Below, piece after piece: positions 47,887 through 59,270 of a DNA stretch of 64,000 bases (position 1 is the stretch's first letter; each line of letters begins with the position of its first letter). Position numbers and translations under genes: made by a program. The notes beneath the pieces are model-generated. The model was not told where the DNA came from and did no database searches. It was given only the letters and a program-made list of their open reading frames with translations. Source of the DNA: Demequina capsici (GTDB lineage Bacteria > Actinomycetota > Actinomycetes > Actinomycetales > Demequinaceae); assembly GCF_032102965.1 (NCBI RefSeq), contig NZ_CP134880.1, positions 2,418,001 to 2,482,000 of the forward strand. Reading direction: 5' to 3'.

Positions 47887-49181
47887 CACTTGAGGAACCC
47901 TTCGTAGTGGCGCTGCTCCAGCTGGGACTCGATCCTCTTGACGGTGTCGAGGCCGACTCCGACGAGGATCAGCACCGAGGTGCCGCCCAGCGGGATGCTC
48001 TGACTGAGCTTGAGGACCGCGAACATCACGGTCGGCACGAGCGCGACGATCGCGAGGTACAGGGAGCCGGCTGCCGTGATGCGCGACAGGACGTAGTCCA
48101 GGAAGTCTGCGGTCGGCTTGCCCGGGCGGATACCCGGGATGAAGCCGCCGTACTTCTTCATGTTGTCAGCGACCTCCTCCGGGTTGAAGGTGATCGCCGT
48201 GTAGAAGTACGCGAAGAACACGATCAGGAGGATGTAGAGCCCGATGTGCCAGGGCGAGGTGGACGACGCGATGTTGTCGCGCATCCAGACCACCCAGTTC
48301 GGCGGGTTGCTTCCCGAGAACTGCAGGATGACGGTCGGCAGCGACAGCAGCGACGCCGCGAAGATCACGGGGATCACGCCGGCCATGTTGATCTTGAGCG
48401 GGATGTACGTCGACGAACCGCCGAGCGTGCGACGACCGACCACGCGCTTCGCGTACTGGACGGGGATGCGACGCTGCGACTGCTCGACGAACACCACGCC
48501 GGCGATCACGGCGACGGTCACGAGCGAGAAGGCGAACAGGGTGCCCCAGCCTGCGGCGTAGACGATGCCGAAGACCTTGGGGAAGCCCGCCGCGATCGAC
48601 GTGAAGATCAGGAGCGACATGCCGTTGCCGACGCCGCGCTCGCTGATGCGCTCGCCGAACCACATGATCAGGACGGTGCCCGCGGTCATGGTGATGATCA
48701 TGATCGCGATACGGAGCCACGAGTCGTCGGGCACGATGTCGTACGAGCAACCGGGGAAGAACTGCCCGGTGCGCGCCAGGGTCACGTAGGACGCTGACTG
48801 CAGGACCGCGAAACCGATGGTGATGTAACGGGTGTACTGGGTCAGCTTCGCCTGCCCCTCCGCGCCTTCGCGGTACAGGGTCTCGAAGCGAGGGATCAGC
48901 ACGCGCAGGAGCTGCACGATGATCGACGCGGTGATGTACGGCATGATGCCGAGCGCGAAGATCGAGAGGTGCTGCAGCGCGCCGCCAGTGAACAGGTTCA
49001 GGATCGCGAACGCGCCGGTGGTGCCGCCGGTGACGGTCAGGCACTGCTGCACGGCGTTGTAGTCGATGCCCGGGGTGGGCACCGCGACGCCAAGCCGGTA
49101 TACGGCGATGATGCCGAGGGTGAAAAGAAGCTTCTTGCGCAGGTCTGGCGTGCGGAACGCACTCATGAAGCCGGACAGCAT
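47886..49181 (-). CDS. secY: Preprotein translocase subunit SecY
   Basis: A 431-residue channel protein with ten TM helices. MSAFRTPDLRKKLLFTLGIIAVYRLG opens it. IMPYITASIIVQLLRVLIPRFE, GERISERGVGNGMSLLIF, STYIPLKINMAGVIPVIFA and KKYGGFIPGIRPGKPTADFLDYVLSRIT are conserved SecY marks. It forms the secretion pore with SecE and SecG. A hairpin in the 83-bp gap separates it from rplO. Confidence 0.98.
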   Translation of the reverse strand: MLSGFMSAFRTPDLRKKLLFTLGIIAVYRLGVAVPTPGIDYNAVQQCLTVTGGTTGAFAILNLFTGGALQHLSIFALGIMPYITASIIVQLLRVLIPRFETLYREGAEGQAKLTQYTRYITIGFAVLQSASYVTLARTGQFFPGCSYDIVPDDSWLRIAIMIITMTAGTVLIMWFGERISERGVGNGMSLLIFTSIAAGFPKVFGIVYAAGWGTLFAFSLVTVAVIAGVVFVEQSQRRIPVQYAKRVVGRRTLGGSSTYIPLKINMAGVIPVIFAASLLSLPTVILQFSGSNPPNWVVWMRDNIASSTSPWHIGLYILLIVFFAYFYTAITFNPEEVADNMKKYGGFIPGIRPGKPTADFLDYVLSRITAAGSLYLAIVALVPTVMFAVLKLSQSIPLGGTSVLILVGVGLDTVKRIESQLEQRHYEGFLK

Positions 49182-49228
49182 ATGTCCTCCGTTGGTGGCG
49201 TCAGATGCAAGGGGTCAGGGCACGGAGC

Positions 49229-49255
49229 GGGCCCGCTCGCATGTGGAGCGGGCCC
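49229..49255 (-). other. Hairpin between rplO and secY
   Basis: GGGCCCGCTC (49229-49238) and GAGCGGGCCC (49246-49255) form a 10-bp stem with a seven-base loop. The left arm is also part of a 14-bp palindrome. It may set different expression of ribosomal proteins and SecY. Confidence 0.6.
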
Positions 49256-49265
49256 GACACCGATG

Positions 49266-49982
49266 TTAACCCTGGGCGACCGAGCCGCCGGCGGCCTCGA
49301 TCTTGGCCTTCGCGGACTCGGAGACCTTGTCCGCGTCGACCAGCGTCACCTTGACGGCGATGTCGCCGTTGCCCAGCACCTTCACGGGCTGGTTCTTGCG
49401 CACAGCGCCCTTCGAGACGAGCTCGGCCTTGGTGACCTCGCCGCCCTTCGGGAACAGCTCCGCGATCTGCGACACGTTCACGACCTGGTACGTGATCTTG
49501 AACGGGCTCTTGAAGCCACGCAGCTTGGGGATGCGCATGTGCAGCGGCGTCTGGCCACCCTCGAACGCAGCCGACACCTGGTAGCGCGCGCCGGTGCCCT
49601 TGGTGCCACGGCCCGCGGTCTTGCCCTTGGAGCCCTCACCGCGACCCACGCGGGTCTTCTTGGTGTGGGCGCCATCGGCGGGACGCAGGTGGTGCATCTT
49701 CAGCGTCGAGACCTTGGCCGCAGGGGCCTCGGCCGCGTCGGCCTTCGCAGCTGCGGTCTTGGCAGCGGCCTTGGGAGCCTCCGCCTTCTCCGCGGCAGGC
49801 TTCTTGGCGGCAGCGGTCTTGGCAGCCGGCTTCTTGTCGGCGGCCGTCGACTTCGCAGCTGCGGTCTTGGCAGCGGCCTTGGGAGCCTCCGCCTTCTCCG
49901 CGGCAGGCTTCTTGGCGGCCGGCTTCTTGGCGGCCGGCTTCTTGGCGGGAGCCTTCTTGGGCTCCGTCGTCTCGTCAGCCAT
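49266..49982 (-). CDS. rplO: 50S ribosomal protein L15 with long Lys/Ala/Pro N-terminal extension
   Basis: A 238-residue L15, against about 150 in most bacteria. The normal body starts at [36 protein letters not shown] and ends [23 protein letters not shown]. The first 90 residues are an Ala/Lys/Pro/Glu extension with the block [18 protein letters not shown] present twice, encoded by an exact 68-bp duplication. The ATG at 49982 overlaps the rpmD stop (TGATG), and no ribosome site is seen at the internal ATG, so the extension is probably translated. Confidence 0.93.
   Translation of the reverse strand: MADETTEPKKAPAKKPAAKKPAAKKPAAEKAEAPKAAAKTAAAKSTAADKKPAAKTAAAKKPAAEKAEAPKAAAKTAAAKADAAEAPAAKVSTLKMHHLRPADGAHTKKTRVGRGEGSKGKTAGRGTKGTGARYQVSAAFEGGQTPLHMRIPKLRGFKSPFKITYQVVNVSQIAELFPKGGEVTKAELVSKGAVRKNQPVKVLGNGDIAVKVTLVDADKVSESAKAKIEAAGGSVAQG
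49744..49919. repeat. 68-bp exact direct repeat in rplO
   Basis: Bases 49744-49811 and 49852-49919 are identical over 68 bp, with starts 108 bp apart (36 codons), so the frame is kept. It encodes the doubled Lys/Ala block of the L15 extension. Recombination between copies would delete 108 bp in frame. Confidence 0.9.
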
Positions 49983-50164
49983 CACTCAACCTCCTCGACG
50001 GAGACCAGGTGGTCCACCGCCTTGACCATCCCGCGGATCTCGGGACGGTCCTCCTTCACGACGATGTCGCCGATGCGCTTGAGACCGAGCGAACGCATGG
50101 TCTCACGGTGCTGCGGCTTCGTACCGATCGTGGACTTCTTCTGAACGACCTTCAGGCGTGCCAT
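49982..50164 (-). CDS. rpmD: 50S ribosomal protein L30
   Basis: A 60-residue L30. [35 protein letters not shown] is the bacterial signature. The ATG overlaps the rpsE stop (TGATG), and the gene is followed by rplO with the same overlap. Confidence 0.97.
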   Translation of the reverse strand: MARLKVVQKKSTIGTKPQHRETMRSLGLKRIGDIVVKEDRPEIRGMVKAVDHLVSVEEVE

Positions 50165-50733
50165 CAGTGCGCCACCCCCGCTGCCTGGGCGCGGAGCATC
50201 GCGGCCGGGGCCACGTCCTCCACGGACTTGCCGCGACGAGCCGCAACGGCCTCGGGGCGCTCGAGGCGCTTGAGGGCATCGACGGTCGCGTGGACGATGT
50301 TGATGGCGTTCGACGAGCCGAGCGACTTGCTCAGCACATCGTGGATGCCAGCGCACTCGAGGACCGCGCGCACCGGACCACCGGCGATCACACCGGTACC
50401 CGGCGACGCGGGACGAAGGAACACGACGCCTGCTGCGGCCTCACCCTGCACGACGTGCGGGATCGTCCCCTGGATACGAGGCACGCGGAAGAAGTTGCGC
50501 TTCGCCTCCTCGACACCCTTGGAGATCGCAGCGGGCACCTCCTTCGCCTTGCCGTAGCCGATGCCGACGTTGCCCTCGCCATCGCCCACCACCACGAGAG
50601 CGGTGAAGCTGAAGCGACGGCCGCCCTTGACGACCTTGGACACGCGGTTGATGGTGACGACGCGCTCGAGGAACTTGTTGTCCGGCTCGCTGTCGCGGCG
50701 GTTGCTGCGACGGCCGTTGTTGTTCTCAGCCAT
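50164..50733 (-). CDS. rpsE: 30S ribosomal protein S5
   Basis: A 189-residue S5, important for decoding fidelity. [47 protein letters not shown] is diagnostic, with [33 protein letters not shown]. The N-terminal Asn/Arg-rich head is typical. Within the spc block, 24 bp after rplR. Confidence 0.98.
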   Translation of the reverse strand: MAENNNGRRSNRRDSEPDNKFLERVVTINRVSKVVKGGRRFSFTALVVVGDGEGNVGIGYGKAKEVPAAISKGVEEAKRNFFRVPRIQGTIPHVVQGEAAAGVVFLRPASPGTGVIAGGPVRAVLECAGIHDVLSKSLGSSNAINIVHATVDALKRLERPEAVAARRGKSVEDVAPAAMLRAQAAGVAH

Positions 50734-50757
50734 ATCTCTTTCCTAACCGGTCCGGGC

Positions 50758-51129
50758 CTAGAGGGCCAGGCCGCCCTCTCGGGCGCCGTCGGCCACCGCA
50801 GCCACACGGCCGTGGTACTTGTTGCCGCCACGGTCGAACACGACGGAGTCGATGCCAGCAGCCTTCGCACGCTCGGCGACGAGCGAGCCCACCTTGGTGG
50901 CCTTGGCCGTCTTGTCGCCATCCAGCGCACGGACGTCGGCCTCGAGGGTCGAGGCGGACACGAGGGTCTTGCCCACCGTGTCGTCCACGATCTGCGCGAC
51001 CATGTGGCGGCTCGAGCGGGTCACGACCAGACGCGGACGCGTCGTGGTGCCCGAGATCTTCTTGCGCAGGCGGAAGTGACGACGCTTGCGCGAGATCGCC
51101 TTGCCCTTGCCCTTGACAGTGATACCCAT
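50758..51129 (-). CDS. rplR: 50S ribosomal protein L18
   Basis: A 123-residue L18, a 5S rRNA binder. [29 protein letters not shown] and [31 protein letters not shown] are conserved. It lies three bases after rplF. Confidence 0.98.
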   Translation of the reverse strand: MGITVKGKGKAISRKRRHFRLRKKISGTTTRPRLVVTRSSRHMVAQIVDDTVGKTLVSASTLEADVRALDGDKTAKATKVGSLVAERAKAAGIDSVVFDRGGNKYHGRVAAVADGAREGGLAL

Positions 51130-51132
51130 GGC

Positions 51133-51669
51133 TTACTTACCCGTCTTTCCGGCCTTGCGACGGACCTGCTCACCCGCGTAACGCACACCCTTGCCCTTGT
51201 ACGGCTCGGGCTTGCGGATCTTGCGGATGTTCGCGGCGACCTCGCCGACCTGCTGCTTGCTGATGCCCGAGACCGAGAACTTGGTCGGGGACTCCACGGC
51301 GAACGTGATGCCCTCCGGCGGGTTCACGACGACGGGGTGCGAGAAGCCCAGGGCGAACTCGAGGTCCGAGCCCTTGAGCGCGACACGGTAACCCGTGCCG
51401 ACGATCTCGAGCTTCTTCTCGTAGCCCTCGGTGACGCCCTGCACCATGTTGGCGATGAGCGTGCGGGTGAGGCCGTGCAGCGACTTCGAGATGCGCTCGT
51501 CGTCGGGACGCTTGACCTCGATGCCGTCGGCACCCTGCTCAGCGGTGATGGGCTCGGCGACCGTGTGGGTCAGGGTGCCCTTGGGCCCCTTGACCGTGAC
51601 GACGGCGCCGTCGATGGTGACATCCACTCCGGCGGGAACCGGAACGGGGTACTTGCCGATACGCGACAT
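51133..51669 (-). CDS. rplF: 50S ribosomal protein L6
   Basis: A 178-residue L6 near the sarcin-ricin loop. [33 protein letters not shown] and the C-terminal [30 protein letters not shown] are diagnostic. Confidence 0.98.
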   Translation of the reverse strand: MSRIGKYPVPVPAGVDVTIDGAVVTVKGPKGTLTHTVAEPITAEQGADGIEVKRPDDERISKSLHGLTRTLIANMVQGVTEGYEKKLEIVGTGYRVALKGSDLEFALGFSHPVVVNPPEGITFAVESPTKFSVSGISKQQVGEVAANIRKIRKPEPYKGKGVRYAGEQVRRKAGKTGK

Positions 51670-51691
51670 AGTTCTGCGTTCTCCTTTCCGG

Positions 51692-52090
51692 TTACCAGAC
51701 GTAGGCGACGACCTCGCCGCCGACGCCCTTCTTCTCGGCCTCGCGGTCGGTCAGCAGACCCGAGGAGGTGGACAGGATGGCGACGCCGAGTCCGCCGAGA
51801 ACCTTCGGCAGGTTGGTGGACTTCGCGTACACGCGCAGGCCCGGCTTCGAGATGCGGCGGACACCGGCGAGCGCACGCTCGCGGCTGTTGCCGTACTTCA
51901 GGGTGAGGGTCAGGGTCTTGCCGACCTCGGCGTCCTCGACGCTCGAGCCGGCGATGTAGCCCTCGGACTCGAGGATCTTGGCGATGTTCGCCTTGAGCTT
52001 CGAGTGCGGCATCGACACGGTCTCGTGGTAGGCCGCGTTCGCATTGCGCAGACGCGTCAGCATGTCTGCGATGGGGTCAGTCATCGTCAT
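51692..52090 (-). CDS. rpsH: 30S ribosomal protein S8
   Basis: A 132-residue S8. [36 protein letters not shown] and [26 protein letters not shown] are diagnostic. Two in-frame ATGs exist (52090 and 52084); the first gives the usual length and the better ribosome site (AGGAAGAG). Confidence 0.97.
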   Translation of the reverse strand: MTMTDPIADMLTRLRNANAAYHETVSMPHSKLKANIAKILESEGYIAGSSVEDAEVGKTLTLTLKYGNSRERALAGVRRISKPGLRVYAKSTNLPKVLGGLGVAILSTSSGLLTDREAEKKGVGGEVVAYVW

Positions 52091-52148
52091 GAGTGAATCA
52101 CTCTTCCTCGCCGTGGTTTCCGTCGTGGACGGACCTGCGACGTAGTAG

Positions 52149-52334
52149 TTACCAGCTGCTCTTGGTGATACCCGGCAGCTCGCCCGCGTGCGCCATCTCA
52201 CGGAAGCACACGCGGCACAGGCCGAACTTGCGGTACACCGAGTGCGGACGTCCGCACTTCTGGCACCGGGTGTAGGAGCGGACGGCGAACTTCTGCTTGC
52301 CAGCCGCCTTGTTCTTCAGCGCGGTCTTCGCCAT
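52149..52334 (-). CDS. rpsZ: 30S ribosomal protein S14, zinc-binding form
   Basis: A 61-residue S14 of the zinc type. Ligands are the two CxxC pairs in [24 protein letters not shown]. It lies two bases after rplE in the spc block. Many Actinobacteria carry a second, zinc-free S14 elsewhere for zinc limitation. Confidence 0.97.
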   Translation of the reverse strand: MAKTALKNKAAGKQKFAVRSYTRCQKCGRPHSVYRKFGLCRVCFREMAHAGELPGITKSSW

Positions 52335-52336
52335 GC

Positions 52337-52900
52337 TTACTTCTCCTTGAACGGGAAGCCCAGCTGCTTCAGCAGCGAGCGGCCCTCGGCGTCGTTCGTC
52401 GCGGTGGTCACCACGGTGATGTCCATGCCGCGCACGCGGTCGATCTTGTCCTGGTCGATCTCGTGGAACATCGACTGCTCGTTGAGACCGAAGGTGTAGT
52501 TGCCGTTGCCGTCGAACTGCTTGGGCGAGAGCCCGCGGAAGTCGCGGATACGCGGAAGCGCGATCGAGAGCAGGCGGTCAAGGAACTCCCACATGCGGTC
52601 GCCGCGCAGCGTGACGTGCGCGCCGATCGGCTGACCCTCACGCAGCTTGAACTGCGCGATGGACTTGCGGGCCTTGGTGACCTGCGGCTTCTGACCGGTG
52701 ATCGCGGTGAGGTCGGCGATGGCGCCCTCGATGAGCTTCGAGTCCTTGGCGGCGTCGCCCACACCCATGTTGACCACGATCTTGGTCAGGCCGGGGACCT
52801 GGTTGATGTTCTCGTAGCCGAACTCCTCGCGGAGCGCCGCGACGATGTCGCCACGATACTTCTCCTTGAGACGCGGCAGCGTGCTGGTGGTGGTGGCCAT
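52337..52900 (-). CDS. rplE: 50S ribosomal protein L5
   Basis: A 187-residue L5, a 5S rRNA and P-site tRNA contact. [54 protein letters not shown] and [26 protein letters not shown] are diagnostic. The ATG shares one base with the rplX stop (TGATG). Confidence 0.98.
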   Translation of the reverse strand: MATTTSTLPRLKEKYRGDIVAALREEFGYENINQVPGLTKIVVNMGVGDAAKDSKLIEGAIADLTAITGQKPQVTKARKSIAQFKLREGQPIGAHVTLRGDRMWEFLDRLLSIALPRIRDFRGLSPKQFDGNGNYTFGLNEQSMFHEIDQDKIDRVRGMDITVVTTATNDAEGRSLLKQLGFPFKEK

Positions 52901-53238
52901 CAGACGTCCTTCCCCGAGCGCTTGGCGACACGCACGCGCACCTGGCGCTTGCGACCGTCACGCTCGACCTCTTCCGTGCGGAAGCCCACACGGGTGCCCT
53001 TCTTGGTCTCCGGGTCCACGAGCATCACGTTGGAGATGTGGATCGGCGCCTCGACGGTCACGAGGCCACCCTGCTGGTTGTCGCGACGCGTACCAGGCTT
53101 GATGTGCTTGGTGACGCGCTGGACACCCTCGACGACCACGCGGTCGGTCTCGGTGAGGACCTCGAGCACGCGGCCCTGCTGGCCACGGTCGCGTCCGGCG
53201 ATGACGACCACGAGGTCGCCCTTCTTGATCTTCGCCAT
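52900..53238 (-). CDS. rplX: 50S ribosomal protein L24
   Basis: A 112-residue L24, an assembly initiator. [27 protein letters not shown] (KOW motif) and [31 protein letters not shown] are diagnostic. The ATG overlaps the rplN stop (TGATG). Confidence 0.98.
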   Translation of the reverse strand: MAKIKKGDLVVVIAGRDRGQQGRVLEVLTETDRVVVEGVQRVTKHIKPGTRRDNQQGGLVTVEAPIHISNVMLVDPETKKGTRVGFRTEEVERDGRKRQVRVRVAKRSGKDV

Positions 53239-53612
53239 CAGATGACCTCCGGTGCCAGCGAGATGATCTTCATGAACTTCTTGTCACGCAGCTCGCGACC
53301 GACCGGCCCGAAGATACGGGTACCGCGAGGGTCCGTGCTGTCGTTGCCCTTGAGGATCACAGCAGCGTTCTCGTCGAACTTGATGTACGAGCCGTCGGGC
53401 CGGCGGCGCTCCTTGGTGGTGCGCACGACGACCGCCTTGACGACGTCGCCCTTCTTCACATTTCCGCCGGGGATCGCGTCCTTGACGGTGGCGACGATGA
53501 CGTCACCGATGCCGGCGTAGCGACGGTGGGAGCCACCGAGCACACGGATGCAGAGGACTTCCTTCGCACCCGTGTTGTCGGCGACTCGCAGTCGCGACTC
53601 CTGCTGAATCAT
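53238..53612 (-). CDS. rplN: 50S ribosomal protein L14
   Basis: A 124-residue L14. [41 protein letters not shown] and [19 protein letters not shown] are diagnostic. The 60-bp gap after rpsQ marks the usual boundary between the S10 and spc blocks. Confidence 0.98.
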   Translation of the reverse strand: MIQQESRLRVADNTGAKEVLCIRVLGGSHRRYAGIGDVIVATVKDAIPGGNVKKGDVVKAVVVRTTKERRRPDGSYIKFDENAAVILKGNDSTDPRGTRIFGPVGRELRDKKFMKIISLAPEVI

Positions 53613-53672
53613 GTCTGTCTCCTGTCGTCTGGTTCTCGCGGCGGTTCACGCCACGAGCCTGGTCGAACCTAG

Positions 53673-53957
53673 TTACTTGGCCTTCTCGACGATCTCGACC
53701 AGGCGCCACCGCTTGGAAGCGGAAAGCGGGCGGGTCTCCATCACGACGACGAGGTCGCCGATGCCGGCGGTGTTGGCCTCATCGTGGGCCTTGATCTTGC
53801 TGCTGCGACGCATCACCTTGCCGTAGAGGGGGTGCTTGACGCGGTCCTCCACCTCGACGGTGATCGTCTTGTCCATCTTGTCGGACACCACATAGCCGCG
53901 GCGCGTCTTGCGGTTCGCGCGGTGGCTCTCGGTGGCAGTCGTGTGCTTGGTCGACAT
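53673..53957 (-). CDS. rpsQ: 30S ribosomal protein S17
   Basis: A 94-residue S17. [41 protein letters not shown] and [24 protein letters not shown] are diagnostic. Last gene of the S10 block. Confidence 0.98.
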   Translation of the reverse strand: MSTKHTTATESHRANRKTRRGYVVSDKMDKTITVEVEDRVKHPLYGKVMRRSSKIKAHDEANTAGIGDLVVVMETRPLSASKRWRLVEIVEKAK

Positions 53958-53974
53958 TGTCTCTTACCTTCGCC

Positions 53975-54214
53975 TTACTGCTTCGCCGTCGGGGCGGTGC
54001 GGATACCGAGCTCGCGCTCGCGCAGGATGGTGTAGATGCGGGCGATGTCGCGCTTGACGGCCTTGAGGCGGCCGTGGTTCTCGAGCTGACCCGTGGCCGA
54101 CTGGAAGCGCAGGTTGAAGAGCTCGGCCTTGGCCTTCTTCAGCTCCTCGACGAGGCGCTCGTCCTCCATGGCGTCCAGCTCGGTGGGCTGGAGGCCCTTG
54201 GTACCGATAGCCAT
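53975..54214 (-). CDS. rpmC: 50S ribosomal protein L29
   Basis: A 79-residue L29 at the tunnel exit. [63 protein letters not shown] is diagnostic. It overlaps the rplP stop by one base. Confidence 0.98.
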   Translation of the reverse strand: MAIGTKGLQPTELDAMEDERLVEELKKAKAELFNLRFQSATGQLENHGRLKAVKRDIARIYTILRERELGIRTAPTAKQ

Positions 54215-54633
54215 CAGATGTCACCACCCTCACGGGAAACGAAACGGGTCTTCATCGGCAGCTTGTGCTGCGCACGACGCATGGCCTCACGGGCCAGCTC
54301 CTCCGGGACACCGGCGAGCTCGAACATCACACGGCCCGGCTTCACGTTGGCGACCCACCACTCCGGCGAACCCTTACCGGAACCCATACGGACCTCGGCA
54401 GGCTTCTTGGTCAGCGGACGGTCCGGGTAGATGTTGATCCACACCTTTCCGCCACGCTTGATGTGACGGGTCATCGCGATACGGGCCGCCTCGATCTGGC
54501 GGTTGGTGACGTAGGCGGGCTCAAGAGCCTGGATGCCGAAGTCGCCGAACGACACCTCGGTGCCGCCCGTCGCAGCGCCCGAACGACCCGGGTGGTGCTG
54601 CTTGCGGTACTTGACTCGACGAGGGATGAGCAT
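54214..54633 (-). CDS. rplP: 50S ribosomal protein L16
   Basis: A 139-residue L16. [54 protein letters not shown] and [31 protein letters not shown] are diagnostic. It lies two bases after rpsC. Confidence 0.98.
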   Translation of the reverse strand: MLIPRRVKYRKQHHPGRSGAATGGTEVSFGDFGIQALEPAYVTNRQIEAARIAMTRHIKRGGKVWINIYPDRPLTKKPAEVRMGSGKGSPEWWVANVKPGRVMFELAGVPEELAREAMRRAQHKLPMKTRFVSREGGDI

Positions 54634-54635
54634 GT

Positions 54636-55445
54636 CTAGCCTTCCTTCCCAGCGTCGGCCGCAGGGGCCTCGGCGGGCGCGTCGGCCTTCGGGGCGTCAG
54701 AGCGCGGAGCCGAGTCACGGCGCGGGCCGCGGTCGCCGCGGCCACCGCGGTCGCCACGACCGCGCTGGGGACGCGGGGCCTTCGCCTGCTCGGCAGCCCA
54801 CTCCTTCTCGGTCATGTCGCCCTTGTAGATCCACACCTTCACGCCGATCTGACCGAACGTGGTGCGGGCCTCGAAGAAGCCGTAGTCGATGTTGGCGCGG
54901 AGCGTGTGCAGCGGCACACGACCCTCGCGGTAGAACTCCGAGCGCGACATCTCGGCGCCGCCGAGGCGACCCGAGCACTGCACGCGGACACCCTTGGCGC
55001 CAGCGCGGAGCGCCGACTGGATGCCCTTGCGCATGGCGCGACGGAACGAGACGCGGGACGCGAGCTGCTCGGCGATGCCCTGGGCGACGAGCTGAGCGTC
55101 GACCTCGGCGTTCTTGACCTCGAGGATGTTGAGCTGAACCTGCTTGCCGGTCAGCTTCTCGAGGTTGGCGCGCAGCTTGTCGGCCTCCGCACCGCGGCGA
55201 CCGATGACGATGCCCGGACGTGCGGTGTGCAGGTCCACGCGGACACGGCCGCCCGTGCGCTCGATCTCCACCTTGGAGACACCGGCGCGCTCGAGGCCCT
55301 GCGACATGAGCTTGCGGATCTTGACGTCCTCGGCCACGTAGTCGCGGTAGCGCTCGCCCGGCTTGGTCGAGTCGGCGAACCAGCGCGAACGGTGGTCGGT
55401 GGTGATACCCAGGCGGTAGCCGTGGGGGTTGACCTTCTGGCCCAT
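54636..55445 (-). CDS. rpsC: 30S ribosomal protein S3
   Basis: A 269-residue S3. [24 protein letters not shown], the KH domain with [29 protein letters not shown] and [20 protein letters not shown] are diagnostic. The C-terminal 55 residues are an Arg/Gly/Asp then Ala/Pro-rich tail, common in Actinobacteria. Confidence 0.98.
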   Translation of the reverse strand: MGQKVNPHGYRLGITTDHRSRWFADSTKPGERYRDYVAEDVKIRKLMSQGLERAGVSKVEIERTGGRVRVDLHTARPGIVIGRRGAEADKLRANLEKLTGKQVQLNILEVKNAEVDAQLVAQGIAEQLASRVSFRRAMRKGIQSALRAGAKGVRVQCSGRLGGAEMSRSEFYREGRVPLHTLRANIDYGFFEARTTFGQIGVKVWIYKGDMTEKEWAAEQAKAPRPQRGRGDRGGRGDRGPRRDSAPRSDAPKADAPAEAPAADAGKEG

Positions 55446-55449
55446 CGGG

Positions 55450-55818
55450 TTACACCCCTTCCTTGACGGCGACCGGGGTCGCGACGGTCACGGTGATGTG
55501 GCACGAGCGCTTCAGGATCTGGTTGGCACGACCCTGGGCGCGCGGCTGGATGCGCTTCATGGTCGGACCCTCGTCCACGAAGATCTCCTTGATGACGAGC
55601 TCGCGCTCATCGAAGCGCTCGCCGGCCTGGTCGGCCTTCACACGAGCGTTCGCGATCGCGGACTCGATGAGCTTGCGCACGTCGGGCGCCACGGCCTGAG
55701 GCTGGAACTTCAGCGAGGCTGCTGCCTCGACGGCGTTCTGACCACGGACGAGGTTCACGACGCGGCGAGCCTTCTGGGCGGTCACGCGGAGGTACCGCGT
55801 CTGCGCCTTGGCTTCCAT
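55450..55818 (-). CDS. rplV: 50S ribosomal protein L22
   Basis: A 122-residue L22 lining the exit tunnel. [30 protein letters not shown] and [30 protein letters not shown] are conserved; the tunnel loop appears normal. Confidence 0.98.
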   Translation of the reverse strand: MEAKAQTRYLRVTAQKARRVVNLVRGQNAVEAAASLKFQPQAVAPDVRKLIESAIANARVKADQAGERFDERELVIKEIFVDEGPTMKRIQPRAQGRANQILKRSCHITVTVATPVAVKEGV

Positions 55819-55849
55819 CTCTAACTCCTCTTACCTACGCTCGGGCGCC

Positions 55850-56128
55850 TTAGCGGCGGCCCTTGCGGTCGTCCTTCACGTGGCCCTTGAACGTGCGCGT
55901 CGGGGCGAACTCGCCCAGCTTGTGACCGACCATCGCCTCGGTGACGAACACCGGGACGTGCTTGCGGCCGTCGTGCACGGCAAAGGTGTGACCCAGGAAG
56001 TCCGGCGTGATGACGCTGCGGCGCGACCAGGTCTTGATGACGTTCTTGGTGCCCGCCTCGTTCTGCGAGTCCACCTTCTTCTGAAGGTGGTCGTCGACGA
56101 AGGGGCCCTTCTTCAAACTGCGAGGCAT
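55850..56128 (-). CDS. rpsS: 30S ribosomal protein S19
   Basis: A 92-residue S19 of the 30S head. [64 protein letters not shown] is diagnostic. Between rplB and rplV. Confidence 0.98.
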   Translation of the reverse strand: MPRSLKKGPFVDDHLQKKVDSQNEAGTKNVIKTWSRRSVITPDFLGHTFAVHDGRKHVPVFVTEAMVGHKLGEFAPTRTFKGHVKDDRKGRR

Positions 56129-56142
56129 GTCTCAGGTGCTCC

Positions 56143-56982
<840 letters not shown>

Positions 56983-57004
56983 GGGTTCGAGTCCTGTTCC
57001 TTGC

Positions 57005-57310
57005 CTAGCCGACCCGGCCGCTGAAGATGTCCAGCGCAGCGCCGCCACCGACGGTGACGATCGCGCGCTTGACGTCCTTGCGCTTGCCGAGCCCGAAGCG
57101 CGTGCGACGCGCCTTGCCCTTGCGGTTGATGGTGTTCACCGAGGTCACCTTGACGCCGAAGACCTGCTCGACGGCGATCTTGATCTCCGTCTTGTTGGCG
57201 CTCGGCGCGACCTCGAACGTGTACTTGCCCTCGTCCATCAGGCCGTAGCTCTTCTCCGACACGATCGGTCGGATGAGGATGTCACGGGGGTCCTTGTTCA
57301 GAGCGGTCAT
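57005..57310 (-). CDS. rplW: 50S ribosomal protein L23
   Basis: A 101-residue L23 at the tunnel exit, docking site for trigger factor and [66 protein letters not shown] is diagnostic. The ATG lies two bases after the rplD stop. Confidence 0.98.
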   Translation of the reverse strand: MTALNKDPRDILIRPIVSEKSYGLMDEGKYTFEVAPSANKTEIKIAVEQVFGVKVTSVNTINRKGKARRTRFGLGKRKDVKRAIVTVGGGAALDIFSGRVG

Positions 57311-57312
57311 GA

Positions 57313-57999
57313 TTAGTTCTCCTCCGCCTCGGACGCGGTCGCGACGGCCTTGGCAGACTTGCCCGTGGCCGGACCGGCGAGGAACGCCTCGAGCGCACCC
57401 GAGGTGAACACCGTGTCGTCGTTGACGAGCACGTCGTAGGTGTTGAGCTGGTCGACCGCGATGACGTGGACGTCGACCGCGTTGCGCAGCGACTTCCACG
57501 AGACCTCGTCCGTGCGCTCGAGCACCACGAGGGCCGAGCGTCCGGCGGTCGCCGCGTTGAGGGCGGCGATGGCGGCCTTGGTCGAAGGCACCTCGCCCGC
57601 GACGATGGAGGTCAGGACGTGCACGCGACCGGCGCGGGCGCGATCCGACAGCGCACCGCGAAGAGCGGCGACCTTCATCTTCTTGGGGGTCCGCTGCGCG
57701 TAGTCACGCGGCTGCGGGCCGTGCACGGTGCCACCGCCGGCGAACTGCGGTGCGCGAGTCGAGCCCTGGCGGGCGCGGCCGGTGCCCTTCTGCTTGTAGG
57801 GCTTGCGGCCACCACCGCGGACCTCGCCGCGGGTCTTGGTGGCGTGCGTGCCCTGACGAGCCGCGGCGCGCTGGGCGACGACGACCTGGTGGATCAGCGG
57901 GACGTTGGTGACGGCGTCGAAGATCTCGGCGGGAAGCTCGGCGGTGCCGGACTTCTTGCCCTTCGCGTCGACCACGTCGACAGTCAGCGTGTCAGCCAT
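57313..57999 (-). CDS. rplD: 50S ribosomal protein L4
   Basis: A 228-residue L4. [54 protein letters not shown] is diagnostic. I chose the ATG at 57999, which gives the usual MADTLTVDV start; a GTG at 58008 overlaps the rplC stop (GTGA) and has a closer AAGGG, so it is an alternative. Confidence 0.97.
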   Translation of the reverse strand: MADTLTVDVVDAKGKKSGTAELPAEIFDAVTNVPLIHQVVVAQRAAARQGTHATKTRGEVRGGGRKPYKQKGTGRARQGSTRAPQFAGGGTVHGPQPRDYAQRTPKKMKVAALRGALSDRARAGRVHVLTSIVAGEVPSTKAAIAALNAATAGRSALVVLERTDEVSWKSLRNAVDVHVIAVDQLNTYDVLVNDDTVFTSGALEAFLAGPATGKSAKAVATASEAEEN

Positions 58000-58004
58000 G
58001 GGAT

Positions 58005-58667
58005 TCACGCACCCTTCACGGCGGTGCGGATGAGGACCACGCCGCCCTTGTTGCCGGGGACGGCGCCCTTGACGAGCACCAGGCCCTTCTCGGCGTCGAC
58101 CGAGTGGATGGTCAGGTTCTGCACGGTCTTGCGCGCGTTGCCCATACGGCCGGCCATCTTGATGCCGCGGAAGACTCGGGCCGGGTAGGACGCGCCACCG
58201 ATGGAACCGGGCTTGCGGTGGTTGCGGTGTGCACCGTGGGAGGCGCCGACACCCTTGAAGCCGTGGCGCTTCATGACACCAGCGGTGCCCTTGCCCTTGG
58301 TCGTGCCCGTGACGTCGACCTTCTGGCCTGCCTCGAACACCTCGACGGTGAGCTCCTGGCCGAGCGTGAACTCGGAGGCGTTGGCGGTCCGGACCTCGGC
58401 GACGTGGCGGCGCGGGGTCACGCCAGCCTTCTCGAAGTGGCCCTTCAGGGGGTCGGTGACACGGCGGGGGTCGACGGTGCCGAACGCGAGCTGGACGGCC
58501 TCGTAGCCGTCGGCGTCAGCGGTTCGCACCTGGGTCACGACGTTGGTGTCAGCCTGGACGACGGTGACGGGCACGATGCGCCCCTCGTCGTCCCACACCT
58601 GCGTCATGCCCAGCTTCGTACCAAGCAGCGCAGTGACGTTGCGCTGGGCATTGGAAGTCGTAGTCAT
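58005..58667 (-). CDS. rplC: 50S ribosomal protein L3
   Basis: A 220-residue L3. [78 protein letters not shown] are diagnostic. Second gene of the S10 block. Confidence 0.98.
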   Translation of the reverse strand: MTTTSNAQRNVTALLGTKLGMTQVWDDEGRIVPVTVVQADTNVVTQVRTADADGYEAVQLAFGTVDPRRVTDPLKGHFEKAGVTPRRHVAEVRTANASEFTLGQELTVEVFEAGQKVDVTGTTKGKGTAGVMKRHGFKGVGASHGAHRNHRKPGSIGGASYPARVFRGIKMAGRMGNARKTVQNLTIHSVDAEKGLVLVKGAVPGNKGGVVLIRTAVKGA

Positions 58668-58692
58668 GATGGTAAAAGTCCTTAACGAAGCG

Positions 58693-59001
58693 TTAGAGCT
58701 TGATCTCGATGTTCACGACCGCGGGCAGGTCGAGACGCATGAGCGAGTCGACGGCCTTGGGCGTGGGGTCCACGATGTCGATGAGGCGCTTGTGGGTGCG
58801 CATCTCGAAGTGCTCGCGGGAGTCCTTGTACTTGTGGGGCGAACGGATCACACAGAACACGTTCTTCTCGGTAGGCAGCGGGACGGGGCCCACCACCGAC
58901 GCACCAGCACGCGTGACCGTCTCGACGATCTTGCGGGCGGAAGAGTCGATGACCTCGTGGTCGTAGCTCTTCAGCCTGATGCGGATCTTCTGTCCCGCCA
59001 T
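58693..59001 (-). CDS. rpsJ: 30S ribosomal protein S10
   Basis: A 102-residue S10 (NusE). [46 protein letters not shown] and [34 protein letters not shown] are diagnostic. It heads the S10 block. Upstream is not tuf, as often, but a divergent unknown gene. Confidence 0.98.
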   Translation of the reverse strand: MAGQKIRIRLKSYDHEVIDSSARKIVETVTRAGASVVGPVPLPTEKNVFCVIRSPHKYKDSREHFEMRTHKRLIDIVDPTPKAVDSLMRLDLPAVVNIEIKL

Positions 59002-59270
59002 GGCGTGGTTCTGCCTTTTCTCTCGTACAACTGTGGTCTCCACCCCCGACCCCCGCGCTCGGGCGTGTCGCCAGACTTCGGCGCACTTCCGACCTGCCGA
59101 TCTCTCGGTGAGTCGTGGGTGGCGTGTGGCTACCCGCAATGGGCAACCTGAATAGTGTGCCAGATCAACGGGTCTCCCGCAACACGGCGACCGTTCTGGC
59201 GAACGTGCTCCAGGGTATCGTGATCGAGCGTGATGCGCACATCGCGCATCGTTTGAGACGGAGGCTCCTG
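59002..59270. promoter_or_regulatory. Divergent promoter region of the S10 operon
   Basis: On the minus strand CACTATTCAGG around 59149-59157 is the best -10 candidate for rpsJ, giving a leader of about 140 bases. On the plus strand TAGTGT (59153-59158) overlaps it and could serve the divergent gene. No good -35 boxes are seen. Confidence 0.4.
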
